From: JAWKIW01 sp041394145 | GTDB lineage: Bacteria > Actinomycetota > Acidimicrobiia > Acidimicrobiales > Acidimicrobilacustridaceae | Reading direction: 5' to 3' | DNA: 64,000 bases | Assembly: GCA_041394145.1 (NCBI GenBank) | Contig: JAWKIW010000020.1 | Location: 28,632-92,631 of the forward strand | Shown here: positions 53,407-61,274 of the stretch, piece after piece | Layout of the letters: every line of letters begins with the position of its first letter | Numbering within the stretch: position 1 is the first letter of the stretch | Made by a program: the position numbers and the translations under genes | The notes under the pieces: model-generated | The model's input: only the letters and a program-made list of their open reading frames with translations | Databases searched by the model: none | What the model was told of the DNA's origin: nothing

Positions 53407-54311
53407 CCGACGACGCCACCCTCGGCGGGGCCGACCGCCGTCGCGAGGATGGCGCGGTCGACGGGCCCTCGTCCGGCGACGCCCCCGACGCCGGGTCCGA
53501 CGAGGCTCCCAACGCCGGGTCCGATGCCGGGTCCGATGCCGGGCGCCGCTCGCGCGTCGCCTTCGTCGCGGTCGGCGTCGTGGCTGCGCTGGTGATCGTG
53601 GTCCTCGTGGTGGTGGGGGTGGCCGCCTCCCGGCCCGCCGGCTACACCGACGCCACCCGCGAGCGGTTCCTGCGCGCCTGCACCGCCGACGGCGGGCCCG
53701 CCGTCGAGGACGCCTGCCGCTGCACCTACGACAAGCTGGCGTCGACGGTGCCCTACGACCGCTTCGCCGACGTCGACCAGCAGCTGCGCCAGCAGAAGCC
53801 GGCGGTGCCCGACGGGCAGCCGCTCAGCCTGCCGAGCGACGTCGAGGCCGTGGTCGCGTCCTGTCGCGTCGCCCGCTGCGCGGGGGGCCGCCCGCACCGG
53901 CGGTCAGCACCACGGCACCGCGCGGGCCCGCCGCCGCGACCGCGGCAGCGGCCTGCGGCCGCTGCCGTTCAGCCGACGGGCGCCGGGGCCTTCTTCTTCT
54001 CGGGCAGGCCGAGGCGCACCACCGGGGCGGCCCAGGCGGGCCAGCGCTCGCGGCTCTTGACCGCCAGCTTGCGCATGAGCTCGATGGCGCCGGGGTCGTC
54101 GTCGCCGGGGCGGGCGATGATCGAGCCGTCCGCGATCATCCGCTGGACGATCTCGCGACCCAGCTCGGTCCGCACGATCGTCAGCGTCCAGTCGTTCTCC
54201 TTGCCGATCCCGCCACAGGAGATGTCGGCGTGCTCGGCGGCGAAGTCGGGGCAGTGGGTGCAGCCCTCGCGCGTCCAGGCGTGGCACTCCTTGAGGTTGA
54301 TCTCGTGGTAG
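53403..54311 (+). CDS. Membrane-anchored cysteine-rich protein, end uncertain
   Basis: A Gly/Asp/Ala-rich cytoplasmic start (~45 residues, DAGSDEAPNAGSDAGSDAG) precedes one membrane helix (VAFVAVGVVAALVIVVLVVVGV). An outer domain repeats the pattern of the previous protein: RFLRACTADG, CRCTYDKLAS, YDRFADVDQQL, VEAVVASC. It is therefore a paralogue with a transmembrane anchor instead of a lipid. After about base 53870 the frame runs on to 54311 as antisense of the FrhB-like gene, which is unlikely to be real. A lost stop or a frameshift near the GGGGGG run at 53882-53887 probably hides the true end. GTG start overlaps the previous stop. Confidence 0.6.
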   Translation: MTDDATLGGADRRREDGAVDGPSSGDAPDAGSDEAPNAGSDAGSDAGRRSRVAFVAVGVVAALVIVVLVVVGVAASRPAGYTDATRERFLRACTADGGPAVEDACRCTYDKLASTVPYDRFADVDQQLRQQKPAVPDGQPLSLPSDVEAVVASCRVARCAGGRPHRRSAPRHRAGPPPRPRQRPAAAAVQPTGAGAFFFSGRPRRTTGAAQAGQRSRLLTASLRMSSMAPGSSSPGRAMIEPSAIIRWTISRPSSVRTIVSVQSFSLPIPPQEMSACSAAKSGQWVQPSRVQAWHSLRLISW

Positions 54312-55168
54312 CTGCCGTCGCGCATCCAGATCTGGAAGACGCCCTTGATGTTCATCTTCACCATGTCCTGCTTGCGCAGGCCGTACTTGGCCTCGAACAG
54401 CTCGGCGAAGATGGCGTCGTCGAAGGTCTTGGAGCACAGCAGGCCGATGTTGAACACGATCGGCTTGGAGATCTTGCCGACCTTGCGGTGCCACATGACG
54501 GGTGGCACCGACGACTGGCAGCTCATGCCGACGAGGGCGAGCTTGGACAGCCCCCGCTCGCGGGCCTCGTCGATGGCCAGCGTGTTGGCCGAGTAGGTGT
54601 AGCGGCTCCCGGCGGAGGCCAGCACCTCGTCCTTGGTGGCGGCCACGCCGGGGACGGCCTTCCACGTGGCCTCGTCGCCGGACTCGAGGAACGAGGTGAG
54701 GGCGCCGTCGATGTAGCCCTCCTGCATGGCCCAGATGAGGATGGCGGACACCAGCCCGCCGTCCTGGCCCATCTGGTGGACCATCTCGTCGCTGGCGCGG
54801 GTCAACAGGATGTCCGAGTAGATGCCCGCCACCTCGTCGTCGGCGCGGTCGCGGGCGAAGAGGTGCTCGTTGGCCTCGGGCTCCCACGCCCGGAAGCGGG
54901 GGCACGCCCGGGTGCAGGTGGTGCAGCCCTTCTGGCCGTGGCCGCAGTCGTCGGGGCCCAGCTCCTCCTCGAGGTGGAAGGGCCGGTACTGGCCCTCCTC
55001 GTGCCGGTAGCCGATGACGTCGTGGGGGCAGGAGATCACGCAGCCGGCGCAGCCGGTGCACAGACCCGACGAGACGACCTCGTCGTAGAGCTCCTTCCAC
55101 TGGAAGGACCAACGCTCCTTCTTGGCGGGCGTGGCGGGGGCGGCGGGGGCGTCGTCCGCGACGGTCAT
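53969..55168 (-). CDS. FrhB/FdhB-like iron-sulfur flavoprotein
   Basis: A 399-residue protein of the coenzyme F420 hydrogenase/dehydrogenase beta-subunit family. Two ferredoxin-type clusters lie near the N-terminus (CTGCAGCVISCP and CTTCTRACP). GGLVSAILIWAMQEGYIDGAL and ALVGMSCQSSVPPVM are the family's FAD/F420 blocks, and further cysteines follow in GCTHCPDF and ISCGGIG. Homologues reduce or oxidise F420 or serve as ferredoxin-linked reductases; the partner subunit is not nearby. ATG start six bases after TAGCAT. Confidence 0.9.
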   Translation of the reverse strand: MTVADDAPAAPATPAKKERWSFQWKELYDEVVSSGLCTGCAGCVISCPHDVIGYRHEEGQYRPFHLEEELGPDDCGHGQKGCTTCTRACPRFRAWEPEANEHLFARDRADDEVAGIYSDILLTRASDEMVHQMGQDGGLVSAILIWAMQEGYIDGALTSFLESGDEATWKAVPGVAATKDEVLASAGSRYTYSANTLAIDEARERGLSKLALVGMSCQSSVPPVMWHRKVGKISKPIVFNIGLLCSKTFDDAIFAELFEAKYGLRKQDMVKMNIKGVFQIWMRDGSYHEINLKECHAWTREGCTHCPDFAAEHADISCGGIGKENDWTLTIVRTELGREIVQRMIADGSIIARPGDDDPGAIELMRKLAVKSRERWPAWAAPVVRLGLPEKKKAPAPVG

Positions 55169-55174
55169 GGCCCG

Positions 55175-55180
55175 ATGCTA
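55175..55180 (-). promoter_or_regulatory. -10 element TAGCAT, leaderless
   Basis: TAGCAT on the minus strand ends six bases before the FrhB-like ATG at 55168; the spacer CGGGCC has no ribosome site. Confidence 0.6.
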
Positions 55181-55271
55181 CGTGGGTCATGGGTGGGCGC
55201 CACGCCCGACGTCGCAGCGAGGCGCGTCGGGACGCATCGGCTGCGCGTCGGGGCGCGGCCGGGCGGGCCGG

Positions 55272-55277
55272 TAGCGT
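55272..55277 (+). promoter_or_regulatory. -10 element TAGCGT, leaderless
   Basis: TAGCGT ends six bases before the CDF exporter GTG at 55284; the spacer GCGGGC has no ribosome site. Confidence 0.6.
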
Positions 55278-55283
55278 GCGGGC

Positions 55284-56312
55284 GTGGGAGGGTCCATCGC
55301 CCGTCCGGCCTCGGCACCGCCGCCGCTGACCCGGTACGCCTGGCTGTCGATCGCCGCCGCCCTGGTCACGATGGGCATGAAGGCGCTGGCCTTCCTCATC
55401 ACCGGCTCGGTGGGCCTGCTGTCCGACGCGCTCGAGTCGACGGTGAACCTGGTGGCGGCGATCGTCGCGCTGTGGGCGCTGACGGTGGCGTCGCGACCGG
55501 CCGACGAGAGCCACGCCTACGGTCACGGCAAGGTCGAGTACTTCAGCGCCGGCGTCGAGGGGACCATGATCTTCGTCGCCGCCACGCTGATCATCTGGTC
55601 GGCGGTCGACCGGCTGCTGCACCCGGTCGAGCTCGAGAACGTCGGCATCGGCCTCGCCGTGTCGGTCGCCGCCGCGGCCGTGAACTTCGCGGTGGCGACG
55701 GTCGAGCGGCGCGCCGGGAAGCGGCACCGGTCCATCACGCTCGAGGCCGACGCCAAGCACCTCATGACCGACGTGTGGACCTCGGGCGGGGTGCTGGTCG
55801 CCGTGGGCATGGTGGCGGTCACGGGCTGGCTGCGCCTCGACCCGATCATCGCCATCGTCGTGGCCATCAACATCCTCGTGTCGGGCGTGATGCTGATCCG
55901 GCGCTCGGCGGCGGGGCTGATGGACACGGCGCTGCCGGCCGAGGACCTCGCCGTGGTCGAGGAGGTGATGGACCGCTACCGGGCCGCCGACGTCCAGTTC
56001 CACGCGGTGCGCAGCCGCGAGGCCGGCCAGCGGCGGTTCGTCAGCATGCACGTGCTGGTGCCCGGCGCCTGGGACGTGCAGCAGGCCCACAACCTCGTCG
56101 AGCGGCTCGAGGCCGACCTGCGCGCCGCCCTGCCCGGCACCACGGTGTTCACCCACGTCGAGCCGCTCGAGGACCCTGCGTCCTTCGCCGACGAGGGCCT
56201 CGACCGGCTGTCCCTGCCCCCGAGCCACGGCCCCGATCGGCGCGCCGCCCGCCGGTCCGAGCCCGACGGCCGACCGGCCCCCCGGCGCGACCGCCCGTCG
56301 GCCCCGTCCTGA
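55284..56312 (+). CDS. Cation diffusion facilitator metal exporter
   Basis: A 342-residue CDF transporter with six membrane helices. The metal site is visible: GSVGLLSDALESTVNL in helix 2, SHAYGHGKVEYFSAG in the following loop (His-rich, as in FieF) and EADAKHLMTDVW in helix 5. A cytoplasmic ferredoxin-like domain follows (FVSMHVLVPGAWDVQQAHNLVERLE) with a Pro/Arg tail. It exports zinc, iron, cobalt or similar divalent ions by proton exchange. GTG start behind a leaderless promoter. Confidence 0.94.
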   Translation: MGGSIARPASAPPPLTRYAWLSIAAALVTMGMKALAFLITGSVGLLSDALESTVNLVAAIVALWALTVASRPADESHAYGHGKVEYFSAGVEGTMIFVAATLIIWSAVDRLLHPVELENVGIGLAVSVAAAAVNFAVATVERRAGKRHRSITLEADAKHLMTDVWTSGGVLVAVGMVAVTGWLRLDPIIAIVVAINILVSGVMLIRRSAAGLMDTALPAEDLAVVEEVMDRYRAADVQFHAVRSREAGQRRFVSMHVLVPGAWDVQQAHNLVERLEADLRAALPGTTVFTHVEPLEDPASFADEGLDRLSLPPSHGPDRRAARRSEPDGRPAPRRDRPSAPS

Positions 56313-56338
56313 CGGCACGTCAGGCGACTAGATGCGAA

Positions 56339-56356
56339 CTTGACCCATCGGTCAAG
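56339..56356. promoter_or_regulatory. Operator palindrome before acyl-CoA dehydrogenase
   Basis: CTTGACC and GGTCAAG are perfect 7-base complements around CATC. The right arm runs into AAGATT (56354-56359), the likely -10, five bases before the ATG at 56365, so a bound regulator would block transcription. The nearest TetR gene (59.8 kb) is not adjacent. Confidence 0.55.
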
Positions 56357-56364
56357 ATTGGGCC

Positions 56365-57642
56365 ATGGACCTCACCTACCCGCCCGAAGCCGAAGCCTTC
56401 CGCGTCGAGATCCGCCAGTGGCTCGAGGACAACCTGCCCGACGGCTGGTTCGACGAGGGCTTCGAGCTCGAGGGTGACGCCAAGGTCCGGTTCCACGAGG
56501 AGTGGACCACCAAGCTCTTCGAGGGTGGGTGGATCTGCGCGACCTGGCCCACCGAGTACGGCGGCAAGGGCCTGTCGACCATGGAGGCCGTGGTCCTCAA
56601 CGAGGAGTTCGCCAGGGCCGGCGCTCCGATGCGGGCCGACTTCTTCGGCGACACCCTGGTGGGGCCCACCATCTTGCAGTGGGGGACCGAGGAGCAGAAG
56701 CGGGAGTTCCTGCCGAAGATCCTCTCGGGCCAGATCGCCTGGTGCCAGGGCTTCTCGGAGCCCGAGGCGGGCTCCGACCTCGCCAACCTCAAGACCAAGG
56801 CCGTCCTCGACGGCGACGAGTGGGTGATCACCGGGCAGAAGATCTGGACCACCCAGGGGTTCATCGCCGACTACATCTTCATCCTCTGCCGGACCGACCC
56901 CGACGCCCCGAAGCACAAGGGCATCTCGTACCTGCTGTGCCCGATGAAGCAGCCCGGGGTGGAGGTGCGCCCGATCGAGCAGGTCGACGGGTCCGCCGAG
57001 TTCTGCGAGGTGTTCTTCACCGAGGCCCGCTGCCCCAAGGAGAACGTCGTCGGTGGCGTCAACAACGGGTGGAAGGTGGCCATGACCACGCTGGGCTTCG
57101 AGCGGGGCACGTCGGCCACGACCGGCTACCGCCGCTTCGAGAAGGAGCTCGAGGTGATCACGGAGAAGGCCAGGTCCAACGGCCGCATCGACGATCCCGT
57201 GGTCCGCCAGGGCCTCGCCCGGGCGTGGAGCAAGGTCCAGATCATGCGGATCAACGGCCTGCGCACGCTCTCGGCGGTGGTGCAGGACCGCAAGGACCTC
57301 GGGGTGGCGGCCCTCGGGGCCACCAACAAGATGTTCTGGTCCGAGTACCACCAGTTCGTCATGAACCTGGCGATCGACGTCCTCGGCCTGGAGGGCCAGA
57401 TCCTCAGCGGTGACCCCTCCCAGGAGGAGGCCGTCCCCGGCTACGGCGCTCGTCGCGCCAACCCGCGGTACCCGGCCTCGGTCCTGCAGTCGTCGTTCTT
57501 CTTCAGCCGGTCCGAGACCATCTGGGGCGGCACCAGCCAGATCCAGCGCAACATCGTGGGTGAGCGCGTCCTGGGCCTGCCCAAGGAGCCCAAGCCCGCC
57601 GAGGAGCGCACCGCCGCCAAGGCCACCGCGCCGGTCGGCTGA
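56365..57642 (+). CDS. Acyl-CoA dehydrogenase family protein
   Basis: A 425-residue FadE-type flavoprotein: GFSEPEAGSDLANLKTKA, WVITGQKIWTTQGFIADYIF and, at the end, WGGTSQIQRNIVGERVLGLPKEP. The N-terminal helical domain contains WPTEYGGKGLSTMEAVV, typical of the group that includes steroid- and long-chain-specific FadE proteins. Substrate unknown. It differs from the dehydrogenase at 10 kb in the N-terminus and in a longer insert before the C-terminal signature. It is preceded by an operator palindrome that overlaps its promoter. Confidence 0.93.
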   Translation: MDLTYPPEAEAFRVEIRQWLEDNLPDGWFDEGFELEGDAKVRFHEEWTTKLFEGGWICATWPTEYGGKGLSTMEAVVLNEEFARAGAPMRADFFGDTLVGPTILQWGTEEQKREFLPKILSGQIAWCQGFSEPEAGSDLANLKTKAVLDGDEWVITGQKIWTTQGFIADYIFILCRTDPDAPKHKGISYLLCPMKQPGVEVRPIEQVDGSAEFCEVFFTEARCPKENVVGGVNNGWKVAMTTLGFERGTSATTGYRRFEKELEVITEKARSNGRIDDPVVRQGLARAWSKVQIMRINGLRTLSAVVQDRKDLGVAALGATNKMFWSEYHQFVMNLAIDVLGLEGQILSGDPSQEEAVPGYGARRANPRYPASVLQSSFFFSRSETIWGGTSQIQRNIVGERVLGLPKEPKPAEERTAAKATAPVG

Positions 57643-57693
57643 TCAGGGTCGTCGGCCCGGGGCGCGGCCGAGGCCGTTCGCGTCGGCCGTCCG

Positions 57694-57699
57694 TAGGCT
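57694..57699 (+). promoter_or_regulatory. -10 element TAGGCT, leaderless
   Basis: TAGGCT ends six bases before the PPOX GTG at 57706; spacer GCGGTT, no ribosome site. Confidence 0.6.
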
Positions 57700-57705
57700 G
57701 CGGTT

Positions 57706-58143
57706 GTGGACGAGCGGACGGCGAGAGCACGGGCCGAGTCGGCCCGCGTCGCGCGGCTGGCGACGATGAGCGTGACGGGGCGCATCGAGCAGGTGCCGAT
57801 CACCTTCGCCTTCGACCCGGCCGGTCGGCTGGTGACGGCGATCGATCACAAGCCCAAGACCACCACCCGCCTCAAGCGGCTGGACAACGTCGCCGCCAAC
57901 CCCGAGGTGAGCGTCGTGATCGACCACTACGACGACGAGGACTGGTCGTCGCTGTGGTGGGTCCGCATCCGCGGCCTGGCCCGCGTCGTGGAGGCCGACG
58001 TCGACGACGCCGCGGCGGCGGCGCTGCGGGCCGGTGGCGTGGCGGCCCTGGTCGCCAAGTACGGCCAGTACCGCGATCGGCCGCCCGACGGTCCGGCCAT
58101 CGTCGTCGAGCCCGTGCGCTGGCAGTGGTGGGCGGCCGACTGA
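57706..58143 (+). CDS. PPOX-class F420-dependent oxidoreductase, Rv0121-like
   Basis: A 145-residue split-barrel flavin/deazaflavin protein. RVARLATMSVTGRIEQVPITFAFD is the barrel start; DHKPKTTTRLKRLDNVAANPEVSVVIDHYDDEDWSSLWWVRI matches the Rv0121 (TIGR03668) branch closely, ending with WQWWAAD. Members bind F420 or FMN and reduce small molecules. Together with the FrhB-like gene 2.5 kb away it suggests that the organism makes F420. Start GTG behind a leaderless promoter. Confidence 0.9.
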   Translation: MDERTARARAESARVARLATMSVTGRIEQVPITFAFDPAGRLVTAIDHKPKTTTRLKRLDNVAANPEVSVVIDHYDDEDWSSLWWVRIRGLARVVEADVDDAAAAALRAGGVAALVAKYGQYRDRPPDGPAIVVEPVRWQWWAAD

Positions 58144-58165
58144 GCCGGACGGCCAGACTGGCGCC

Positions 58166-59167
58166 ATGGATCCCTTCGTCCGCGACCTCCCCAAGGCCGA
58201 GCTGCACCTGCACATCGAGGGCACGCTCGAGCCGGAGCTGCTGTTCGAGCTCGCCGCCCGCAACGGCGTGACGTTGCCGTACCCCGACGTCGAGGCGGTG
58301 CGGGCCGCCTACGTGTTCGACGACCTGCAGTCGTTCCTCGACATCTACTACGCCGGGTGCGCCGTGCTGGTCACCGAGCAGGACTTCCACGACCTGACCA
58401 CCGCCTACCTCGAGCGGGCCGCCGCCCAGGGCGTGCGCCACGCCGAGATCTTCTTCGACCCCCAGACCCACACCGATCGCGGCATCCCCTTCGCCACGGT
58501 GATCGGCGGCATCCATCGGGCCCTCGAGGACGGGCGCGCGCGGCTCGGCGTGACCTCGCGGCTCATCATGTGCTTCCTGCGCCACCTCAGCGCCGAGGCC
58601 GCCATGGCGACCCTCGACGAGGCGCAGCCGCACCGGGACCTCATCGCCGGCGTGGGCCTCGACTCCTCGGAGGTCGGTCACCCGCCGTCGAAGTTCACCG
58701 CCGTGTTCGACCGGGCCCGGGCCGAGGGCTTCGCCCGCGTCGCCCACGCCGGAGAGGAGGGCCCGCCCGCCTACATCCGGGAGGCGCTCGACCTGCTGCA
58801 CGTGCGCCGCATCGACCACGGCGTGCGGTGCATCGAGGACGAGGCGCTCGTCGATCGGCTCGTCGCCGAGCAGGTCCCGCTCACGGTGTGCCCCTTCTCC
58901 AACGTCCGTCTCGGCGTGTACGACCGCCTCGAGGACCACGTCCTGGCCACCTTGCTGCGCCGGGGCGTCCTCGTGACGGTCAACTCCGACGACCCCGCCT
59001 ACTTCGGGGGCTACGTGGCCGACAACCTGGCGGCGCCCGAGCTGGGCCTCACCCGGGACGAGGTCGTGCACCTGGCCCGCAGCTCGTTCCGGGCGAGCCT
59101 GCTCCCACCCGCCGAGGTCGACCGCCACCTCGCGGCCATCGACGCCTACGTCGCCGCGTCCGGTTGA
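58166..59167 (+). CDS. Adenosine/adenine deaminase
   Basis: A 333-residue TIM-barrel zinc deaminase. The metal motif is AELHLHIEGTLEP, the catalytic Glu is in AHAGEEGPPAYI, the next His in RIDHGVRCIEDE and the final Asp pair in TVNSDDPAYFGGY. The segment HAEIFFDPQTHTDRGI and lack of the longer ADA insert are closer to adenine deaminase than to adenosine deaminase. It salvages purines to hypoxanthine or inosine. CAGACT ends six bases before the ATG, a near match to the leaderless promoters; it lies 22 bases after the PPOX gene. Confidence 0.92.
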   Translation: MDPFVRDLPKAELHLHIEGTLEPELLFELAARNGVTLPYPDVEAVRAAYVFDDLQSFLDIYYAGCAVLVTEQDFHDLTTAYLERAAAQGVRHAEIFFDPQTHTDRGIPFATVIGGIHRALEDGRARLGVTSRLIMCFLRHLSAEAAMATLDEAQPHRDLIAGVGLDSSEVGHPPSKFTAVFDRARAEGFARVAHAGEEGPPAYIREALDLLHVRRIDHGVRCIEDEALVDRLVAEQVPLTVCPFSNVRLGVYDRLEDHVLATLLRRGVLVTVNSDDPAYFGGYVADNLAAPELGLTRDEVVHLARSSFRASLLPPAEVDRHLAAIDAYVAASG

Positions 59168-59186
59168 GCGCTGCGATGCCGGGATT

Positions 59187-59203
59187 TGAGTAGGGCCTAC
59201 TCA
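59187..59203. promoter_or_regulatory. 17-base palindrome before small membrane gene
   Basis: TGAGTAGG and CCTACTCA are perfect 8-base complements around one G. It lies 60 bases before the ATG at 59263 and just after the deaminase stop, so it may be an operator for the membrane gene or a small terminator. Confidence 0.5.
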
Positions 59204-59262
59204 GGCCGCGCCGGTGCCAGGGCCCCACCATGGTGCCGACACCCGGACCAGGAGGATCATCG

Positions 59263-59829
59263 ATGGGCTACTTCAAGAAGGTGGGGCTCGCCACCGCCGT
59301 GGGGCTCGGCGTCCTCGGCCTCGTCTTCATCGTCGCGGGCCTGGCGGTGCCGATCCTGCGGTTCGGCTTCCTGCTCACCGGCGGCCTGCTGCTCGTCTTC
59401 GCCGTCTTCTCCTTCTTCATCGGCAAGGTGACCGGGGACCTCGCCGGGGAGGGACTGCTCGCCGACGGTGTGCCCGCGTCCGCCATCGTCACGGCCGTGG
59501 CGGAGACCGGCACGGTCATCAACTACACGAACGCCGTGCTCGCCATCGGCCTGCGGGTGCAGCCCGGGGACTCGCCCCAGCCCTACGACATCACCATCAA
59601 GCAGGCCGTGCCCATCACCGCCATGGCGAGGGTGCAGCCGGGCGCCGCGGTGGTCGTGCGCGTCGATCCGAAGGACCGCACCAAGGCCGTCATCGACTGG
59701 AGCGCGTCGACCTACCTCGGCGCCAACGCCGTGCCGGGCCAGGCCCAGCCGATGCCCGGCATGCCCGGCGTGCCCGGGGCTCCGGGCGCAGCACCGGGCA
59801 GCGGCTGGCCGGGGTCGCCGGCGTCGTGA
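59263..59829 (+). CDS. Small two-helix membrane protein
   Basis: A 188-residue protein. Two membrane helices fill residues ~10-58 (GLGVLGLVFIVAGLAVPIL and GGLLLVFAVFSFFIG). A beta-rich soluble part follows (VINYTNAVLAIGLRVQPGD, YDITIKQAVPITAMARVQPG, VVVRVDPKDRTKAVIDW), resembling the short SHOCT/DUF-type membrane proteins of actinobacteria. The end is a Gly/Pro/Met tail (PMPGMPGVPGAPG). No named family. ATG with a perfect AGGAGG ribosome site, unlike its leaderless neighbours. Confidence 0.75.
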   Translation: MGYFKKVGLATAVGLGVLGLVFIVAGLAVPILRFGFLLTGGLLLVFAVFSFFIGKVTGDLAGEGLLADGVPASAIVTAVAETGTVINYTNAVLAIGLRVQPGDSPQPYDITIKQAVPITAMARVQPGAAVVVRVDPKDRTKAVIDWSASTYLGANAVPGQAQPMPGMPGVPGAPGAAPGSGWPGSPAS

Positions 59830-59846
59830 CCTGACCGGGTGCCGCG

Positions 59847-60446
59847 TCAGGGGCGCGGGTCGCCGGCCAGGATCGCCCGGGTGGCGTGGTCGAGCTCGGC
59901 GCGGCACGTGGCCAAGGGCGAGCCCGCCACCAGGGCCTCGGCCGCGGCCCGCAGGAGCCCGCCGAGCAGTCCGAGCACGACCCGGGCGTCGCGCCCGTCG
60001 CCGACGGCCTCGGCGACGAGCGTCGCCGGCTGGCCGTAGAGCCGCACGTGGCCGGCGGCGATCGCCTGCTGGACGTCGTGGGCGACGGCGCCGACCTCGG
60101 CCATCAGCCGCGGCGCGAGGTCGTGGGCCGGGTCGGCCACGTAGTCGAGCTGGAACGACATCCACCGCACGATCCGGTCCGCCGCTGACCCGTCGCCGGC
60201 GAGGATGGCCGCCGCCCGCTCGATCACCGGCTGCTGCTCGCGCTCGAACCACGCGAGCAGGATGTGGTCCTTGTCGGGGAAGTAGCGGTACACCGAGGAT
60301 CGGGCCAGGCCGACGGCCGACGCGATGTCGGCGAGGTCGGTGCCCGCCACGCCCTGCTCGGCGAACAGCCGTGCTGCGGCGTCGATGATGGCCTGCTCCT
60401 GCAGGCGCACGTGCTCGGCGACGGTGGGGGCGGTGATCCGCGGCAT
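59847..60446 (-). CDS. TetR family regulator of ABC exporter operon
   Basis: A 199-residue TetR: IIDAAARLFAEQGVAG and LADIASAVGLARSSVYRYFPDK form the HTH, followed by a helical domain with RWMSFQLDYVADPAHDLAPRL. It is the last gene of a minus-strand set permease - leader ORF - ATPase - tetR. The strong palindrome at 62550-62576, in front of the permease, is its probable operator, which would make the operon self-repressed until a substrate is present. Confidence 0.9.
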   Translation of the reverse strand: MPRITAPTVAEHVRLQEQAIIDAAARLFAEQGVAGTDLADIASAVGLARSSVYRYFPDKDHILLAWFEREQQPVIERAAAILAGDGSAADRIVRWMSFQLDYVADPAHDLAPRLMAEVGAVAHDVQQAIAAGHVRLYGQPATLVAEAVGDGRDARVVLGLLGGLLRAAAEALVAGSPLATCRAELDHATRAILAGDPRP

Positions 60447-60498
60447 CGGGGGGAGTCTCTCCGATGGGTTCGGCTCGGCTCCAGCCGATGACGGCCCG

Positions 60499-61185
60499 TC
60501 AGCCGACGGCGGAGGTCGGGGCGGCGAGCCGGCCGTCCTCCATCCGCAGGACCCGGTCGACCCGGTCGAGCATGGCCGTGTCGTGGGTGACCATCACCGT
60601 GGCGACGCCCCGGTCGTGGGTCTCGCGGGCGAGCAGCTCGACGATCTCCGCGCCGCGCTGGTGGTCGAGCGCCGAGGTGGGCTCGTCGACGAGGAGCACG
60701 GCCGGCTCGGCCATCAGGGCCCGGGCGATGCCGACCCGCTGGCGCTCGCCGCCCGACAGCTGGTGGGGTCGGCGGTCGGCCCGGTGGCCCATGTCCACCT
60801 CGTCGAGCAACGCCGCGGCCCGGTCCCGGCGCGTGGCGGGCCGGATGCCGTCGAGGTGGGGGACCAGCAGCAGCTGCTCGGTGGCGGTCAGCGACGGGAC
60901 GAGGTTCGAGCCCTGGAACACGAAGCCGATGTGCTCTCGCCGGAGTCGGGTGCGCTCCTTGTCGGGGGCGGCGACGACGTCGACGTCGCCGATCACGACC
61001 CGCCCGCTCGTCGGGCGCAGCATGGCCCCGGCCACCGCCAGGAGGCTGGACTTGCCCGAACCCGAGGGGCCGACCACGGCGACGAGCTCGCCGGCGCCGA
61101 CCTCCATCGACACCCGGTCCAGGGCCGTGACCTCGTCGTCACCGTCGCCGAGCACGAGGGTGACCTCCTCGACCGACAGCGTCAT
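60499..61185 (-). CDS. ABC transporter ATP-binding protein
   Basis: A 228-residue ATPase of the LolD/MacB-type exporter group. Walker A is VVGPSGSGKSSLLAV, the signature LSGGERQRVGIARALM, Walker B VLLVDEPTSALD and the H-loop VMVTHD. It powers the FtsX-like permease encoded upstream in the same operon. ATG 61185 has GGAGG five to eight bases upstream and overlaps the stop of a 30-codon reading frame (ATGA). Confidence 0.95.
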   Translation of the reverse strand: MTLSVEEVTLVLGDGDDEVTALDRVSMEVGAGELVAVVGPSGSGKSSLLAVAGAMLRPTSGRVVIGDVDVVAAPDKERTRLRREHIGFVFQGSNLVPSLTATEQLLLVPHLDGIRPATRRDRAAALLDEVDMGHRADRRPHQLSGGERQRVGIARALMAEPAVLLVDEPTSALDHQRGAEIVELLARETHDRGVATVMVTHDTAMLDRVDRVLRMEDGRLAAPTSAVG

Positions 61186-61274
61186 CGGACACCTCCGGTG
61201 TGGGGGGCGGGCGTCGTCGGCGTGCTCATCGGGCACCTCCGGTGGGGTGGGGCGGGCGTCGTCGGCGTGCTCAT
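61182..61274 (-). CDS. 30-residue leader ORF from duplicated start region
   Basis: Between permease and ATPase lie three GGAGG-(5-6)-ATG units at 61274, 61229 and 61185, spaced 45 and 44 bases, the first two with the same following bases (reading STPTTPAP). The first ATG overlaps the permease stop (ATGA) and opens a 30-codon frame, in which the second ATG is in frame, whose stop overlaps the ATPase start (ATGA). The result is a chain of coupled starts. Whether the peptide matters or only passes ribosomes on is unknown. Confidence 0.55.
   Translation of the reverse strand: MSTPTTPAPPHRRCPMSTPTTPAPHTGGVR

Noticed and set aside
53870..54311. C-terminal extension of the membrane-anchored cysteine-rich protein
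   Set aside because: This part is antisense to the conserved end of the FrhB-like gene and is Arg/Pro-rich without pattern; the real end is probably hidden by an indel.
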